Shown here piece by piece: positions 53,250 to 61,949 of a stretch of 64,000 nucleotides of DNA (positions are counted from its first letter, which is position 1; each line of letters begins with the position of its first letter). Location of the stretch: positions 208,421-272,420 of the forward strand of contig NZ_KB900614.1 of NCBI RefSeq assembly GCF_000379065.1. The letters run 5' to 3'. The notes below the pieces were generated by a model that did no database searches, was not told where the DNA came from, and worked only from the letters and a program-made list of their open reading frames with translations. Source of the DNA: Salinispora mooreana (lineage in GTDB: Bacteria > Actinomycetota > Actinomycetes > Mycobacteriales > Micromonosporaceae). The position numbers and the translations under genes were made by a program.

Positions 53250-53726
53250 CCCCACCGTGGCGTGGGCGGCGGTTGGCACATGGCGAGCGATGAAAGCTGC
53301 GGACCACGGCCCCGGTGGGGAGCGCAACGACGGCCACCCGGCCCGCCCGCTCCGCAGCAATGCGCAGGGCCCTTCGCCGCCGGGTAGCCGGCAGCCGCAC
53401 CAGACCACCGGCGGGAGTGCGCGCTCGGCCAGCACCTCGACCGCCGCACCATCACCGCGCTGACGCTGCTTCAGCGTCTCCGCCGCCCGGCGGGGCGGGC
53501 TGGGTGACGAGCCGTAGCACCAGCTCGCAGGGCACCGTGGGGCTCCGGAGGGGCTGCTCGAAGCCTCGTCGATGGGCGACGAGTCGCCCCTCGACCGCGC
53601 GTTCGCTTCGGCATCCGGAGGCCATCACGGGGGCAATGAACATCTGACTCCGCAGGACCATCCTCTCGAACCAGGTTCGACGACTCTGCCATTGAAACTT
53701 GCAAAAGTTCGAGTAAGGATGTCACC
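53250..53726. other. Gene-free region upstream of Lrp regulator
   Basis: 477 bases without a convincing coding sequence. A small palindrome, AACTT-GCAA-AAGTT (53696-53709), just before the Lrp start (AAGGA at 53714-53718) is a plausible autoregulatory operator. The rest shows no recognised element. Confidence 0.45.
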
Positions 53727-54206
53727 ATGGCCTCTTCCCCGAGTACGGCACAGCGCTACGCGAGCCTCGATGACACCGACCGCGCGATCCTGACGGAGTT
53801 GGCCGCGGACGGCCGCCTCCCGAACAACGCCCTCGCCGAGCGAGTAGGGGTGGCGCCGTCGACCTGTCTCGCCCGAACCAGGGCGCTACGCGGATGTGGG
53901 GCGATCCGCGGCTTCCACGCCGAAGTGGATCCGGCGGCGATGGGCCTGCCGCTACAGGCGCTGATCTCGGTACGACTCTCCGCCCACGACCGGGCCGTGG
54001 TGGACGCCTTCCGAGCCCGATCAGTAGGCCTACCGGGGATGGTGGCGGTGTTCCACGTGGCCGGTGCGGACGACTACGTGCTGCATGTCCGGGCCGCGTC
54101 GGCGGACGCGCTGCGGGACTTCGCGCTCGACCACCTGGCAGTCGATCCGGCGGTACAGCACACCCAGACCAGTCTGATCTTCGAGCAGGCACGGGGCCTG
54201 GGGTAA
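53727..54206 (+). CDS. Lrp/AsnC-family transcriptional regulator
   Basis: 159 residues. N-terminal helix-turn-helix LDDTDRAILTELAADGRLPNNALAERVGVAPSTCLARTRALRGCGAIRGF is diagnostic of Lrp. The C-terminal RAM domain has VDPAAMGLPLQALISVRLS, PGMVAVFHVAGADDYVLHVRA and TQTSLIFEQA, which bind an amino acid and drive oligomerisation. A possible operator lies at 53696-53709. It is followed by the TauE/SafE gene in the opposite direction. Confidence 0.92.
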   Translation: MASSPSTAQRYASLDDTDRAILTELAADGRLPNNALAERVGVAPSTCLARTRALRGCGAIRGFHAEVDPAAMGLPLQALISVRLSAHDRAVVDAFRARSVGLPGMVAVFHVAGADDYVLHVRAASADALRDFALDHLAVDPAVQHTQTSLIFEQARGLG

Positions 54207-54400
54207 GACGAATCACCGCCTCGGTGACGCGCCGAAACAGGATCTTCACGTCCATGTCACGCCTGAGACGCGGACCGCGCCTAGTTTTGGTGTCGGTGGT
54301 GGTTGGCACTCCCGGTCGGGACGGGTCGGGGGCTGCCAGGTTGTGGTGCACCGGGCCGGCGTCGACGGATTCCGCGAAGCCGGTCCGGTGCCTCACTCGC

Positions 54401-55402
54401 TCACCCAGCCCTACGGACCGGCCCAGAGTCGGCCACCGCCTCCCGGGACGGTTCGGTGTCGGCCTCACCCCAGGGCGGTTCGGTAGCGCTATCACCGCGA
54501 GACCGCGTGGCGCCGCGGGCAGCGGCGACGACAGCCCGGGCACGACGGGCACGTAGCAAGGACCGGAGCGCGAACGCGAACGCGACCCCCCAGGCGAGCG
54601 CCAGCAGGGCATATCCCGCGGACCGCACGCCCGCACCGAGATCGAGAGCGTGCATCAGCGTACGAGCGTTGGTCAGCACGATCACACCGCCGACCACCGC
54701 ACCGAGCAGTTGGGCCGGGACGAGGCGTACCAGCCAGGCGGCCACCGGCGCCGCGATCAGACCACCGGCCAGTAGCGCGAGCACCATCGGCAGCAGAAAG
54801 CCCTCGGAGCCGAGCCCGATCAGGAAGCCGACGCTGGCCGCACCGGCGACGAGGAACTCGGCGGTGTCCACCGATCCGATCACCCTGCGGGGTTCGAGTC
54901 GCCCACTGACCAGCAGCGCGGGGGTCGCCACCGGACCCCACCCCCCGCCGCCGGTCGCGTCAACGAAACCGGCGACCAGTCCCAGGGGGCCGAGGAAGCG
55001 GCCGCGCAGCCGGCCGGCCCGTCGTTCGGTGCGCAGCGGTCGGGCGAAGCGCACCAGCAGGTACGCCCCGAGGGTGAACAGAATTGCCGCCATCCAGGGT
55101 GCGGCGGCAGCGGTGGAGAGCGCGGACAGGAAGGTCGCTCCGGCGAACGCGCCAAGGGCACCGGGCACAGCGATCCGCCTAACAACGCGCCAGTCGACAT
55201 TGCCGAACCGCCAGTGCGCCACACCCGCGGCGAGCGTGGTGCCCACCTCAGCAAGGTGCACCGAAGCCGAGGCCGCGGCCGGCGCGACACCGGCGAGTAG
55301 GAGCAGTGTCGAGGAGGTCAGCCCGTAGGCCATGCCGAGAGCGCCGTCAACGAGCTGCGCGGCCAACCCGACGAGCGCGAGGATCAGCAGCCTACGCACC
55401 AC
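54401..55402 (-). CDS. TauE/SafE-family sulfite/anion exporter
   Basis: 333-residue membrane protein with about eight helices. LVGLAAQLVDGALGMAYGLTSSTLLLLAGVAP and the second-repeat motif FVDATGGGGWGPVATPALLVSGRLEPRRVIGSVDTAEFLVA are the classic TauE halves. It probably exports sulfite or organosulfonates. An arginine-rich, hydrophilic tail ends the protein. The cysteine-free Rrf2 regulator lies 94 bases upstream on the same strand. Confidence 0.88.
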   Translation of the reverse strand: MVRRLLILALVGLAAQLVDGALGMAYGLTSSTLLLLAGVAPAAASASVHLAEVGTTLAAGVAHWRFGNVDWRVVRRIAVPGALGAFAGATFLSALSTAAAAPWMAAILFTLGAYLLVRFARPLRTERRAGRLRGRFLGPLGLVAGFVDATGGGGWGPVATPALLVSGRLEPRRVIGSVDTAEFLVAGAASVGFLIGLGSEGFLLPMVLALLAGGLIAAPVAAWLVRLVPAQLLGAVVGGVIVLTNARTLMHALDLGAGVRSAGYALLALAWGVAFAFALRSLLRARRARAVVAAARGATRSRGDSATEPPWGEADTEPSREAVADSGPVRRAG

Positions 55403-55429
55403 GCCTCCCTCATTTTCGGATATCTCCTA

Positions 55430-55442
55430 TCGACTTGGTCGA
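55430..55442. promoter_or_regulatory. Possible Rrf2 operator between regulator and exporter
   Basis: TCGAC-TTG-GTCGA, a short palindrome in the 94-base gap between the Rrf2 regulator and the exporter gene. Suggested only by position and symmetry. Confidence 0.3.
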
Positions 55443-55495
55443 CAATGCGGGATGAGTGGGGCCTGGGTCAACCATCTGCAACGGCGAGTCTCGGC

Positions 55496-55966
55496 TCAGG
55501 TCCAGGCGCGCGGGTCGGCGACCAGTTCGGTAACCCGCGATGGAAGGGCGCCGTCGGCCACGTCGGCTACGGTGACCAGCTCAAGGATCTGGCGTTCGCT
55601 TGCCCGCAGGGCGATCCACACATCCTGCAGGGCCCGCGCGGCACCGTGGTAACCGAGCTGCTCCGGGCGCTGCCCACGGACATGGGCCAGCGGACCATCG
55701 ATCACCCGAATAACCTCGGCGAGGGAGATCTCGCCCGCCGGCCGCGCCAGCCAGTAGCCTCCCTCCGGGCCCCGCTGGGCCTGCACCACACCGCCCCGAC
55801 GCAGCTGCAACAGGATGCTCTCCAGGAACTTCGGCGGGATCTCCTGGGCTCGGGCGATCTGGTCGGCTGTCACGAGCCGCCCTCGGCCAGTCGAGGCACC
55901 GCCGGTCGCCGAGGCGAGCTCGGCAACCGCGCGAAGGGCATAGTCGACCCGGGCGGAGAGACGCAT
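55496..55966 (-). CDS. Rrf2-family regulator without Fe-S cysteines
   Basis: 156 residues. MRLSARVDYALRAVAELASA and QIARAQEIPPKFLESILLQLRRGGVVQAQRGPEGGYWLARPAGEISLAEVIRVIDGPLA are the Rrf2 HTH. No cysteine occurs in the whole chain, so it cannot hold a 2Fe-2S cluster, unlike IscR and NsrR. This resembles CymR, which works as a sulfur-metabolism repressor. Neighbouring TauE/SafE supports a sulfur role. Start ATG 55966 fits the family. Confidence 0.88.
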   Translation of the reverse strand: MRLSARVDYALRAVAELASATGGASTGRGRLVTADQIARAQEIPPKFLESILLQLRRGGVVQAQRGPEGGYWLARPAGEISLAEVIRVIDGPLAHVRGQRPEQLGYHGAARALQDVWIALRASERQILELVTVADVADGALPSRVTELVADPRAWT

Positions 55967-56141
55967 GGCAGACAGGCTAGCCGGCTCGGCCGCCAACGAC
56001 CGACCATCCCTCGGCCCACCGAGCCGAAGCCTGTGCCCGGGCTGCCCAGACATGGCTGATGGCCGGCGCCCTGGTTCGGGTGCCGGCCACCAGTTTCTTT
56101 CCCCCTTGTATGGGTTGGGTCGTGTGTGTGGTGCGGGTGGG

Positions 56142-56723
56142 TCAGCTGGTCCAGTGCTCGGCGACGAGGTCGGCGGCCTGGGTCTCCCACTGGGCGTAGT
56201 GGAACGGGAACGCCGACACCTGCACCGTCTGCGCGGCCTCGGTCAACGGCATGTCCTGCCAGCCCTCGACCTGCTTGAGGCCGTTGAGGAAGGCGGTGGT
56301 GGAGTAGGCGGGGTCGGTGATCTGCTCCACGCTGCCCCAACCGGACGACGGGCGCTGCTGGAACAGGCCCTGCGAGTCGTGGTCGTTACGCGCGCCCAGG
56401 TGGCCCAGGTTCTCCAGCTTCGACTCCTGCAAACTGGTGGCGATCGCCACCACGGCGGCCCGCTCGTCCATCCCGGCGGCCTTCGTGGCCTCGATGATGG
56501 CCTTCACGTTCGACACCTGCTCATCGCCCAGGGCGATGCGCGACTGTGTGCCCTGGGTGCCGTGCGGGATCAGCGCGCTGATGTCGGGTTTATCGGCCTG
56601 CACGGCAGCGGAGGCCGAGGCGGGGGTGGGGTCGGTGAGGGTGGCCAGCGGGCCGGCGACGACACCGGTGGACAGGGCCAGACCAGCGATACCCAGCACG
56701 CTACGACGCAGAATCGTGTTCAT
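56142..56723 (-). CDS. Secreted lysozyme-like (transglycosylase-fold) protein
   Basis: 193 residues. A signal peptide (LRRSVLGIAGLALSTGVVAGPLATLT) leads to a mature domain with ATSLQESKLENLGHLGARNDHDSQGLFQQRPSSGWG and YSTTAFLNGLKQVEGWQDMPLTEAAQTVQVSAFPFHYAQW. This matches a lysozyme-superfamily module of phage and actinobacterial cell-wall hydrolases, with Glu of QESK as catalytic candidate. It probably cuts peptidoglycan. ATG 56723 (MNTILRRS) is chosen because GGAG lies about 12 bases upstream and a signal peptide follows. Confidence 0.8.
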   Translation of the reverse strand: MNTILRRSVLGIAGLALSTGVVAGPLATLTDPTPASASAAVQADKPDISALIPHGTQGTQSRIALGDEQVSNVKAIIEATKAAGMDERAAVVAIATSLQESKLENLGHLGARNDHDSQGLFQQRPSSGWGSVEQITDPAYSTTAFLNGLKQVEGWQDMPLTEAAQTVQVSAFPFHYAQWETQAADLVAEHWTS

Positions 56724-56919
56724 GAAGGATTGCTCCATTCGGGGGTCGACACCCCACACCCGAGGGGGTTCGGGGTGGGTGCGAGCACCGTCCGGCGCTC
56801 AACGAAACTAAGGGGAAGAGGTCGGCGACCGCGGGCCTCATCGGGGGCACACGCACGGCGCCGGGTCCAGATGTAACGACCGGCCGGCCACCATCATTCC
56901 CGGCGGCCCATGCCCGGCG

Positions 56920-57069
56920 TCACCCGCCCGAGCGGGGCACCTCCACGGCCGTACGCAGGGTGTAACGCCCCCACGCCCACCGAGATTCCACCACCACCGT
57001 GCCCCCGACCACACCCCACACGGGCACAAAACCGTCATCAGGCGCAGTCGACGTGAGCTGTTCGGGCAC
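56920..57069 (-). CDS. Possible 49-residue protein
   Basis: A short open frame, GTG 57069 to TGA 56920. It begins VPEQLTSTAPDDGF, then VPVWGVVGGTVVVESRWAWG and RYTLRTAVEVPRSGG. Third codon positions are mostly G or C. A strong Shine-Dalgarno (GGAGAAGG) precedes it, but that sequence and the GTG are inside the hairpin at 57065-57110. No family is recognised. It could be a real small protein or a chance frame. Confidence 0.45.
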   Translation of the reverse strand: MPEQLTSTAPDDGFVPVWGVVGGTVVVESRWAWGRYTLRTAVEVPRSGG

Positions 57070-57110
57070 GGCCCTTCTCCAGCGGTGAATCGGTGGAAAG
57101 GGGCCGTGCC
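57065..57110 (-). terminator. tesB terminator overlapping a ribosome-binding site
   Basis: On the minus strand GGCACGGCCCCTTTCC (57110-57095) pairs with GGAGAAGGGCCGTGCC (57080-57065), with ten perfect outer pairs and a few inner ones around a 14-base loop. It lies 21 bases beyond the tesB stop. The right arm contains the Shine-Dalgarno and start codon of the 49-residue frame. Confidence 0.75.
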
Positions 57111-57130
57111 TCCTCCTGAAAAGCAAAGCG

Positions 57131-58072
57131 TCAGGCCCCGACCTTACGCAGTAAGCCTTCCTGCACGGCGCTGGCGATCTGCCGGCCGTCCCGGGTGAAC
57201 ATCCGACCGGCCGCCAACCCGCGCCCCCCGGACGCCGACGGGCTCCAGCAGTCGTAGAGGAACCACTCGTCGGCGCGGAACTGCCGATGAAACCAGAGGG
57301 CGTGATCGAGACTCGCGCCCACCACTCCGCCGGGCCCCCACACCTCTCCATGCACCGACAGCACCGAATCCAGCAAGGTGAGGTCGGAGGCGTACGTCAG
57401 AGCGCAGGCGTGCAGCAGCGGATCATCCGGGAGCTTGCCGTCGATCCGCATCCACACCCGCTGGTTCGGCTCGGCCGGACGGTCACCAGGGCGCACCCAG
57501 CCGGGCTCGCCGACGTAGCGGACGTCGATCGGCCGGGGAATCAGCGCCCAGATACCCAGCCGCTCCGGGTAGCGGGCGAGCCGGTCGCTCATCGTCGGCA
57601 CCTCGTCCGGGCCGGGCACGTCCGGCGGGGAGGGGGCGTGGTGGTCCAGCCCCTCCTCCTGACGTTGGAAAGACGCCGACATGAAGAAGATCGGTTTGTC
57701 GTGCTGCAGCGCCACCGACCGGCGGACGGAGAAGGACCGACCGTCGCGGACACACTCGACCTGGTAGTCGATGGGCACACTTGGGTCGCCCGGCCGTACG
57801 AAGTAGCCGTGCAGGGAGTGCACGAAGCGCTCCGGATCAACCGTCCGCCCGGCGGCAACCAGCGCCTGACCGGCGACCTGCCCCCCGTACACCCGCTGTG
57901 GGCCGACCTGCGGGCTCATCCCCCGGAAGGCTCGCTCGCCGGTCGGGCTGAGGTCCAGCACCTCCAGCAGTTGATCGACCGCGGCCTGACCGACCACCGC
58001 GCCGGACTCGCCCACCGGGGCCTCCAGTCGCAACCGCGGGGATCGCGGGCCCGGTTCGCTCCGAACGCTCAC
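57131..58072 (-). CDS. tesB: Acyl-CoA thioesterase II
   Basis: 313 residues, double hot-dog TesB. It has the N-terminal VDQLLEVLDLSPTGERAFRGMSPQVGPQRVYGGQVAGQALVAAGRTV, FVHSLHGYFVRPGDPSVPIDYQVECVRDGRSFSVR and the C-terminal GASLDHALWFHRQFRADEWFLYDCWSPSASGGRGLAAGRMFTRDGRQIASAVQEGLLR with the catalytic Asp of SLDHALWF. It hydrolyses medium- and long-chain acyl-CoA. Its GTG start overlaps the pyk stop (GTGA), so pyk-tesB are one operon. Confidence 0.95.
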   Translation of the reverse strand: MSVRSEPGPRSPRLRLEAPVGESGAVVGQAAVDQLLEVLDLSPTGERAFRGMSPQVGPQRVYGGQVAGQALVAAGRTVDPERFVHSLHGYFVRPGDPSVPIDYQVECVRDGRSFSVRRSVALQHDKPIFFMSASFQRQEEGLDHHAPSPPDVPGPDEVPTMSDRLARYPERLGIWALIPRPIDVRYVGEPGWVRPGDRPAEPNQRVWMRIDGKLPDDPLLHACALTYASDLTLLDSVLSVHGEVWGPGGVVGASLDHALWFHRQFRADEWFLYDCWSPSASGGRGLAAGRMFTRDGRQIASAVQEGLLRKVGA

Positions 58073-59517
58073 TGGAGCGCCCGGGCCGCAGCGAGGTCAA
58101 CCAGCGACCCGAGCTGGTGCACGCGCAGGGTGTTGGTCGAGCCGGGGGTTCCGGGCGGGCTTCCGGCGACGATCACGACGTAGTCGCCGGGGTTGGCCAG
58201 ACAGAGGCCGAGCAGCGCCTCGTCAACCTGCCGAAACATGGCGTCGGTGTGCTCAACGAAGGGCATCAGGAACGTCTGCACCCCCCAGGAGAGCGCAAGC
58301 TGGTTGCGCACCTCCGGCACCGGGGTGAACGCGAGCAGCGGCAGGCCGCAGTGCAGCCGGGAGAGTCGCCGGACGGTGTCGCCGGTCTGCGAGAACGCCA
58401 CCAGGGCCTTGGCGTCGATCGCCCGGGCGATCGACGACGCGGCGATGGTGAGCGCACCCCCGTGGGTCCGCGGATCGTGCTGGAGCCGAGGCACCGAGAT
58501 CGAGCCCGCCTCCGTCGTCGCCACGATCTTTGCCATGGTGCTCACGGTGAGCACCGGGTACTTTCCGACGCTGGTCTCACCGGAGAGCATCACCGCGTCC
58601 GCGCCGTCGAGCACGGCGTTGGCCACATCGGAGGCCTCAGCCCGGGTAGGCCGCGAGTTCTCAATCATGGAGTCGAGCATCTGGGTGGCGACGATGACCG
58701 GCTTGGCGTTCTCCCGGCAGAGCTGCACCGCGCGCTTCTGCACCAGGGGCACTTGGTCCAGCGGCATCTCCACGCCGAGGTCACCCCGGGCCACCATGAT
58801 CCCGTCGAAGGCCAGGACGATCGCCCCGAGCTGATCCACTGCCTCCGGCTTCTCCACCTTGGCCAGCACCGGCCGGTGCACGCCCTCCTCGGCCATGATG
58901 GCGTGGACCAGCTTGATGTCGTCGGCGGAGCGGACGAAGGAGAGCGCCACCAGGTCGACACCGAGGCCGAGGGCGAACCGCAGGTCCTCGGTGTCTTTCT
59001 CCGAGAGCGCGGGGACGCTGACCGCCACATTTGGCAGCGACACACCCTTGTTGTTGGAGACCGGTCCGCCTTCGGTGACCAGGCAACGGATGTCGTTGCC
59101 GGTGACGTCGGTGACCTCGATCGCGACCCGGCCGTCGTCAATCAGCAGCCGGTCGCCGGGCTTCACCTCCTGGGGAAGCTTCCGGTAGGTGCAGGCGACC
59201 CGGTCCCGGGTGCCGAGAATGTCCTCACTGGTGATCACCACCGAGTCACCGGTGCGCCACTCGTGCGGGCCGTCGGCGAACCGGCCAAGCCGGATCTTGG
59301 GGCCCTGAAGATCGGCGAGAACCGCGACCGGCCTCCCCGCCGCCTCGGCTGCCTCCCGCACCAGCCGGCAGACCGCCTCATGATCGGCGTGACTTCCGTG
59401 GCTGAAGTTGAGCCTCGCCACATCCATTCCGGCCTCAACAAGGCCACGAATGCGTTCCGGCGAGGAGACGGCGGGGCCAAGTGTGCAAACAATCTTTGCG
59501 CGGCGTGTCACGCCCAT
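58069..59517 (-). CDS. pyk: Pyruvate kinase
   Basis: 482 residues, last step of glycolysis (phosphoenolpyruvate plus ADP to pyruvate plus ATP). MGVTRRAKIVCTLGPAVSSP, MDVARLNFSHGSHADH, DLQGPKIRLGRF, the active-site segment VLAKVEKPEAVDQL, GIMVARGDLGVEMPL and the metal/allosteric-site NAKPVIVATQMLDSMIENSRPTRAE followed by DGADAVMLSGETSVGKYP are all present. ATG 59517 follows GGAGAG at eight bases. Co-transcribed with tesB. Confidence 0.97.
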   Translation of the reverse strand: MGVTRRAKIVCTLGPAVSSPERIRGLVEAGMDVARLNFSHGSHADHEAVCRLVREAAEAAGRPVAVLADLQGPKIRLGRFADGPHEWRTGDSVVITSEDILGTRDRVACTYRKLPQEVKPGDRLLIDDGRVAIEVTDVTGNDIRCLVTEGGPVSNNKGVSLPNVAVSVPALSEKDTEDLRFALGLGVDLVALSFVRSADDIKLVHAIMAEEGVHRPVLAKVEKPEAVDQLGAIVLAFDGIMVARGDLGVEMPLDQVPLVQKRAVQLCRENAKPVIVATQMLDSMIENSRPTRAEASDVANAVLDGADAVMLSGETSVGKYPVLTVSTMAKIVATTEAGSISVPRLQHDPRTHGGALTIAASSIARAIDAKALVAFSQTGDTVRRLSRLHCGLPLLAFTPVPEVRNQLALSWGVQTFLMPFVEHTDAMFRQVDEALLGLCLANPGDYVVIVAGSPPGTPGSTNTLRVHQLGSLVDLAAARALQ

Positions 59518-59885
59518 CAGGCTAATCTCTCCTCCGGGCCGGTCCTCGGGCCGACCCCTGTCGCAATGCGAACACGTTCTCCGACGCTGCGCGGCTGCAC
59601 GGCCGGCAGTGGATAGCCACCGGGAACGTCGTGGGGGGCGGGCGTCGGCGACCGCGTGCCCCGAGATCGTACCGCCCGCGGTAAGCCTGGGAGAAAGGCA
59701 TGGGTGAACAGCGCACAGACATTCGACCTCGGTCGCTGGCTTCCGTTCCCCGCCCCACTGCGAGCAGGAAGTCACACACCTCGATTGGTCCGAAGTAGCT
59801 CGGCATGCGACCCGGGATACCAGCAGAGCAGCCGGCACAGCCCGGTGGGGTGGTCGGCGCGCCGACCACCCCACCGGAAACACTC
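59518..59885. other. pyk upstream region with lipase terminator
   Basis: 368 bases with no credible gene. The stretch 59518-59800 contains the pyk promoter and leader. A 36-bp perfect palindrome is found at 59842-59877 (see separate entry). Confidence 0.5.
59842..59877 (-). terminator. 36-bp perfect palindrome, lipase terminator
   Basis: CCGGTGGGGTGGTCGG-CGCG-CCGACCACCCCACCGG. It lies eight bases after the stop of the minus-strand lipase gene. A 16-bp stem with a 4-base loop should terminate efficiently. Confidence 0.75.
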
Positions 59886-60710
59886 CTAGACGGCCCAACA
59901 GTTGGGGTGGATCGACTCGTCACGCAGCGCCTGCCGGATCACCGTGTAGGTGGTCCCGTCCAGCGCCAACCCGAGGTGCCCGACCACCCGCAGCGGACAC
60001 CAGCCCTGAATCAGCACGTTGCTCGCCCCGTCAGCCAGCGCGGCGTTGTCCACCGGCCGCACCAGCTGATCCTGCCACGTGCGGATCGTGGTGTAGCTGA
60101 CCGAGCCGGGGGTGTCATCACCAGCGTTCAGGTTGGCGAGGAAGTCCGAGCCGATCGCCATCTGCTGACAGGCCACCACACCGGCGCAGCTGCCGAGCCC
60201 GAGGAAGGCGATGATGTTGGCCACGTAGGTCCCGTGCTGCGGGCTGCCGAGGCTGACGTACCGGCCGACCGCTCCGGTGCCACCGAGCCGCTTCAGGTAG
60301 TAGCGGGCCACCAAGCCCCCCTCGGAGTGCCCCACCAGATCCACGCGGGCGGCACCGGTGGTGGCGCGCACCTGGTCAACGTAGTCGGCGAAGGCGCGGG
60401 CCGAGGTCGGGATGTCGCCGAAGCCCAGCCCCGGCAGTTCGTAGATGAAGGGACGGAAGCCGTCGGCGTCCAGGCGCGCGGCGAGGGGCGAGTACGCGAA
60501 GGCGAAGCCACTCAACCCGCCCACGATGATCACGGGGTTGTCGGCTACGTCAGCCGGGCCGGCTGCGGCGGGACTGCTCGCCGGGGCGTGGTGAGTGGAC
60601 GTTTGCTCCGTCGCGGTACCGGCGGGCGCCGCGCTGGCGGCGACGCCCGGGACGGCGATCGTGGCGCCGAGCGCGAACGCGAGCACGATGGCGGTCTTTC
60701 GAAACAACAT
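59886..60710 (-). CDS. Secreted triacylglycerol lipase-like alpha/beta hydrolase
   Basis: 274 residues. Signal peptide (LFRKTAIVLAFALGATIAVPGVAASAA), then the alpha/beta-hydrolase fold of class 2 lipases: PVIIVGGLSGFAFAYSPLAARLDADGFRPFIYELPGLGFGDI, nucleophile motif DLVGHSEGGLVARYYL with Ser129, Asp in PVDNAALAD, and His in VVGHLGLALD. Cysteines suggest extracellular disulfides. It probably cleaves lipids outside the cell. ATG 60710 (MLFRKTA) is the family-like start. Confidence 0.9.
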   Translation of the reverse strand: MLFRKTAIVLAFALGATIAVPGVAASAAPAGTATEQTSTHHAPASSPAAAGPADVADNPVIIVGGLSGFAFAYSPLAARLDADGFRPFIYELPGLGFGDIPTSARAFADYVDQVRATTGAARVDLVGHSEGGLVARYYLKRLGGTGAVGRYVSLGSPQHGTYVANIIAFLGLGSCAGVVACQQMAIGSDFLANLNAGDDTPGSVSYTTIRTWQDQLVRPVDNAALADGASNVLIQGWCPLRVVGHLGLALDGTTYTVIRQALRDESIHPNCWAV

Positions 60711-60952
60711 GGATGCACCTCCATGAGGGTGGTGGGTGCGGTGCGTGTCCGATCGACCGGTGCGAACGATGATGCGGGCAGAAATCATTATTCGTCAATA
60801 TCTAGCTACCCCTCAGTAACCTGTTGTTCCACCTACGGCACACTCCGGCTGTCCAGACAAAGGCCCCATAGGGGAAAGCAGCTCGCGGAACCATCGCACC
60901 ACGGCGCAGGCACCACCCCTACAGGAGAGAGTCGCTATACCTAGAACCGTAG

Positions 60953-60958
60953 TATAAG
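60953..60958 (+). promoter_or_regulatory. Possible -10 element for ABC operon
   Basis: TATAAG lies about 17 bases before the ATG at 60975. Transcription would then begin near 60965, giving an almost leaderless message, which fits the absence of a good Shine-Dalgarno before this start. Confidence 0.4.
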
Positions 60959-60974
60959 TGCTATCTTCCAGAGT

Positions 60975-61949
60975 ATGACTACAGTCGAACGGTCGGAGGC
61001 TGTCGAGGCCCCCCGAAATCCCGACGATCATCTGGTCCTCGACGTTCGAGACCTACGCATGCGCTACGGCACTGTGGACGTGCTGAACGGCATCGACCTC
61101 ACCGCCCAGCGCGGCGAGGTGATCGCGCTGCTCGGGCCGAACGGTGCCGGCAAGACCACCACCATCGAGATCCTTGAGGGGTTCCGGCTGCCCTCAGCCG
61201 GCTCGGTCCGGGTGCTCGGCGTTGACCCCGCCCGTGGGGACGAGCGGTGGCGTGCCCAGGTCGGCGTGGTGCTCCAATCCTGGCGTGACCACGGCCGGTG
61301 GCGGGTCCGGGACCTCCTCTCCCACCTCGGCGACTACTACGCGCCGTACGCGACCGACCGGATCCAGCGCCCGTGGCCGGTGGACGACCTGCTGGCGGCC
61401 GTCGGGCTGACCGCACATGCCAACGCTCGGGTGTCCCGGCTCTCCGGCGGGCAACGGCGGCGGCTCGACGTAGCGGTCGGCATCGTGGGCCGGCCAGAGC
61501 TGCTCTTCCTGGACGAGCCGACGGTCGGCCTCGACCCGGCGGCCCGGCGCGAGTTCCACGAGCTCGTGCACCGCCTCGCCGACCTGGACCGCACCACCAT
61601 CCTGCTGACCACCCACGATCTGGCCGAGGCGGAGAAGCTCGCCGACCTGATCATCATCCTGGCCAACGGCCGGATCATCGCCCGGGGCTCGCCGGACCAG
61701 CTCTCCCGCCGCCTGACCACCGATGCGGAGATCCGCTGGACCTGCGATGGCCAACGTCATGTACACGCCACCACGGACGCCACCAGTTTCCTGCGCGACC
61801 TGCTCCGCGAACGCGGCGACCAGGTGCGGGAACTGGAGGTACGCAGAGCCAACCTGGAGGACGCGTACCTGGCCCTGGTACACGAGGAGGAGACCGGAAT
61901 CCGTACCGGCTGGGCCGAACGGGTGTGGCAGCAGGAGGAGAACCGATGA
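60975..61949 (+). CDS. ABC exporter ATP-binding protein (ABC-2 type)
   Basis: 324 residues. Walker A is GPNGAGKTTTIE, signature LSGGQRRRLDVAVGI, Walker B LLFLDEPTVGLDP, H-loop TTHDLAEAEKL. The last 80 residues form a C-terminal domain seen in DrrA-like drug/antibiotic exporters. The gene overlaps the permease by four bases (ATGA at 61946). Forms an exporter with the following membrane protein; substrate unknown. Confidence 0.93.
   Translation: MTTVERSEAVEAPRNPDDHLVLDVRDLRMRYGTVDVLNGIDLTAQRGEVIALLGPNGAGKTTTIEILEGFRLPSAGSVRVLGVDPARGDERWRAQVGVVLQSWRDHGRWRVRDLLSHLGDYYAPYATDRIQRPWPVDDLLAAVGLTAHANARVSRLSGGQRRRLDVAVGIVGRPELLFLDEPTVGLDPAARREFHELVHRLADLDRTTILLTTHDLAEAEKLADLIIILANGRIIARGSPDQLSRRLTTDAEIRWTCDGQRHVHATTDATSFLRDLLRERGDQVRELEVRRANLEDAYLALVHEEETGIRTGWAERVWQQEENR

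Noticed and set aside
56724..56919. c-di-AMP (ydaO) riboswitch upstream of the lysozyme-like gene
   Set aside because: Such riboswitches often precede cell-wall hydrolases, but the conserved GUCAGCUAAC-like and GGGUGAAUC-like blocks are not present.
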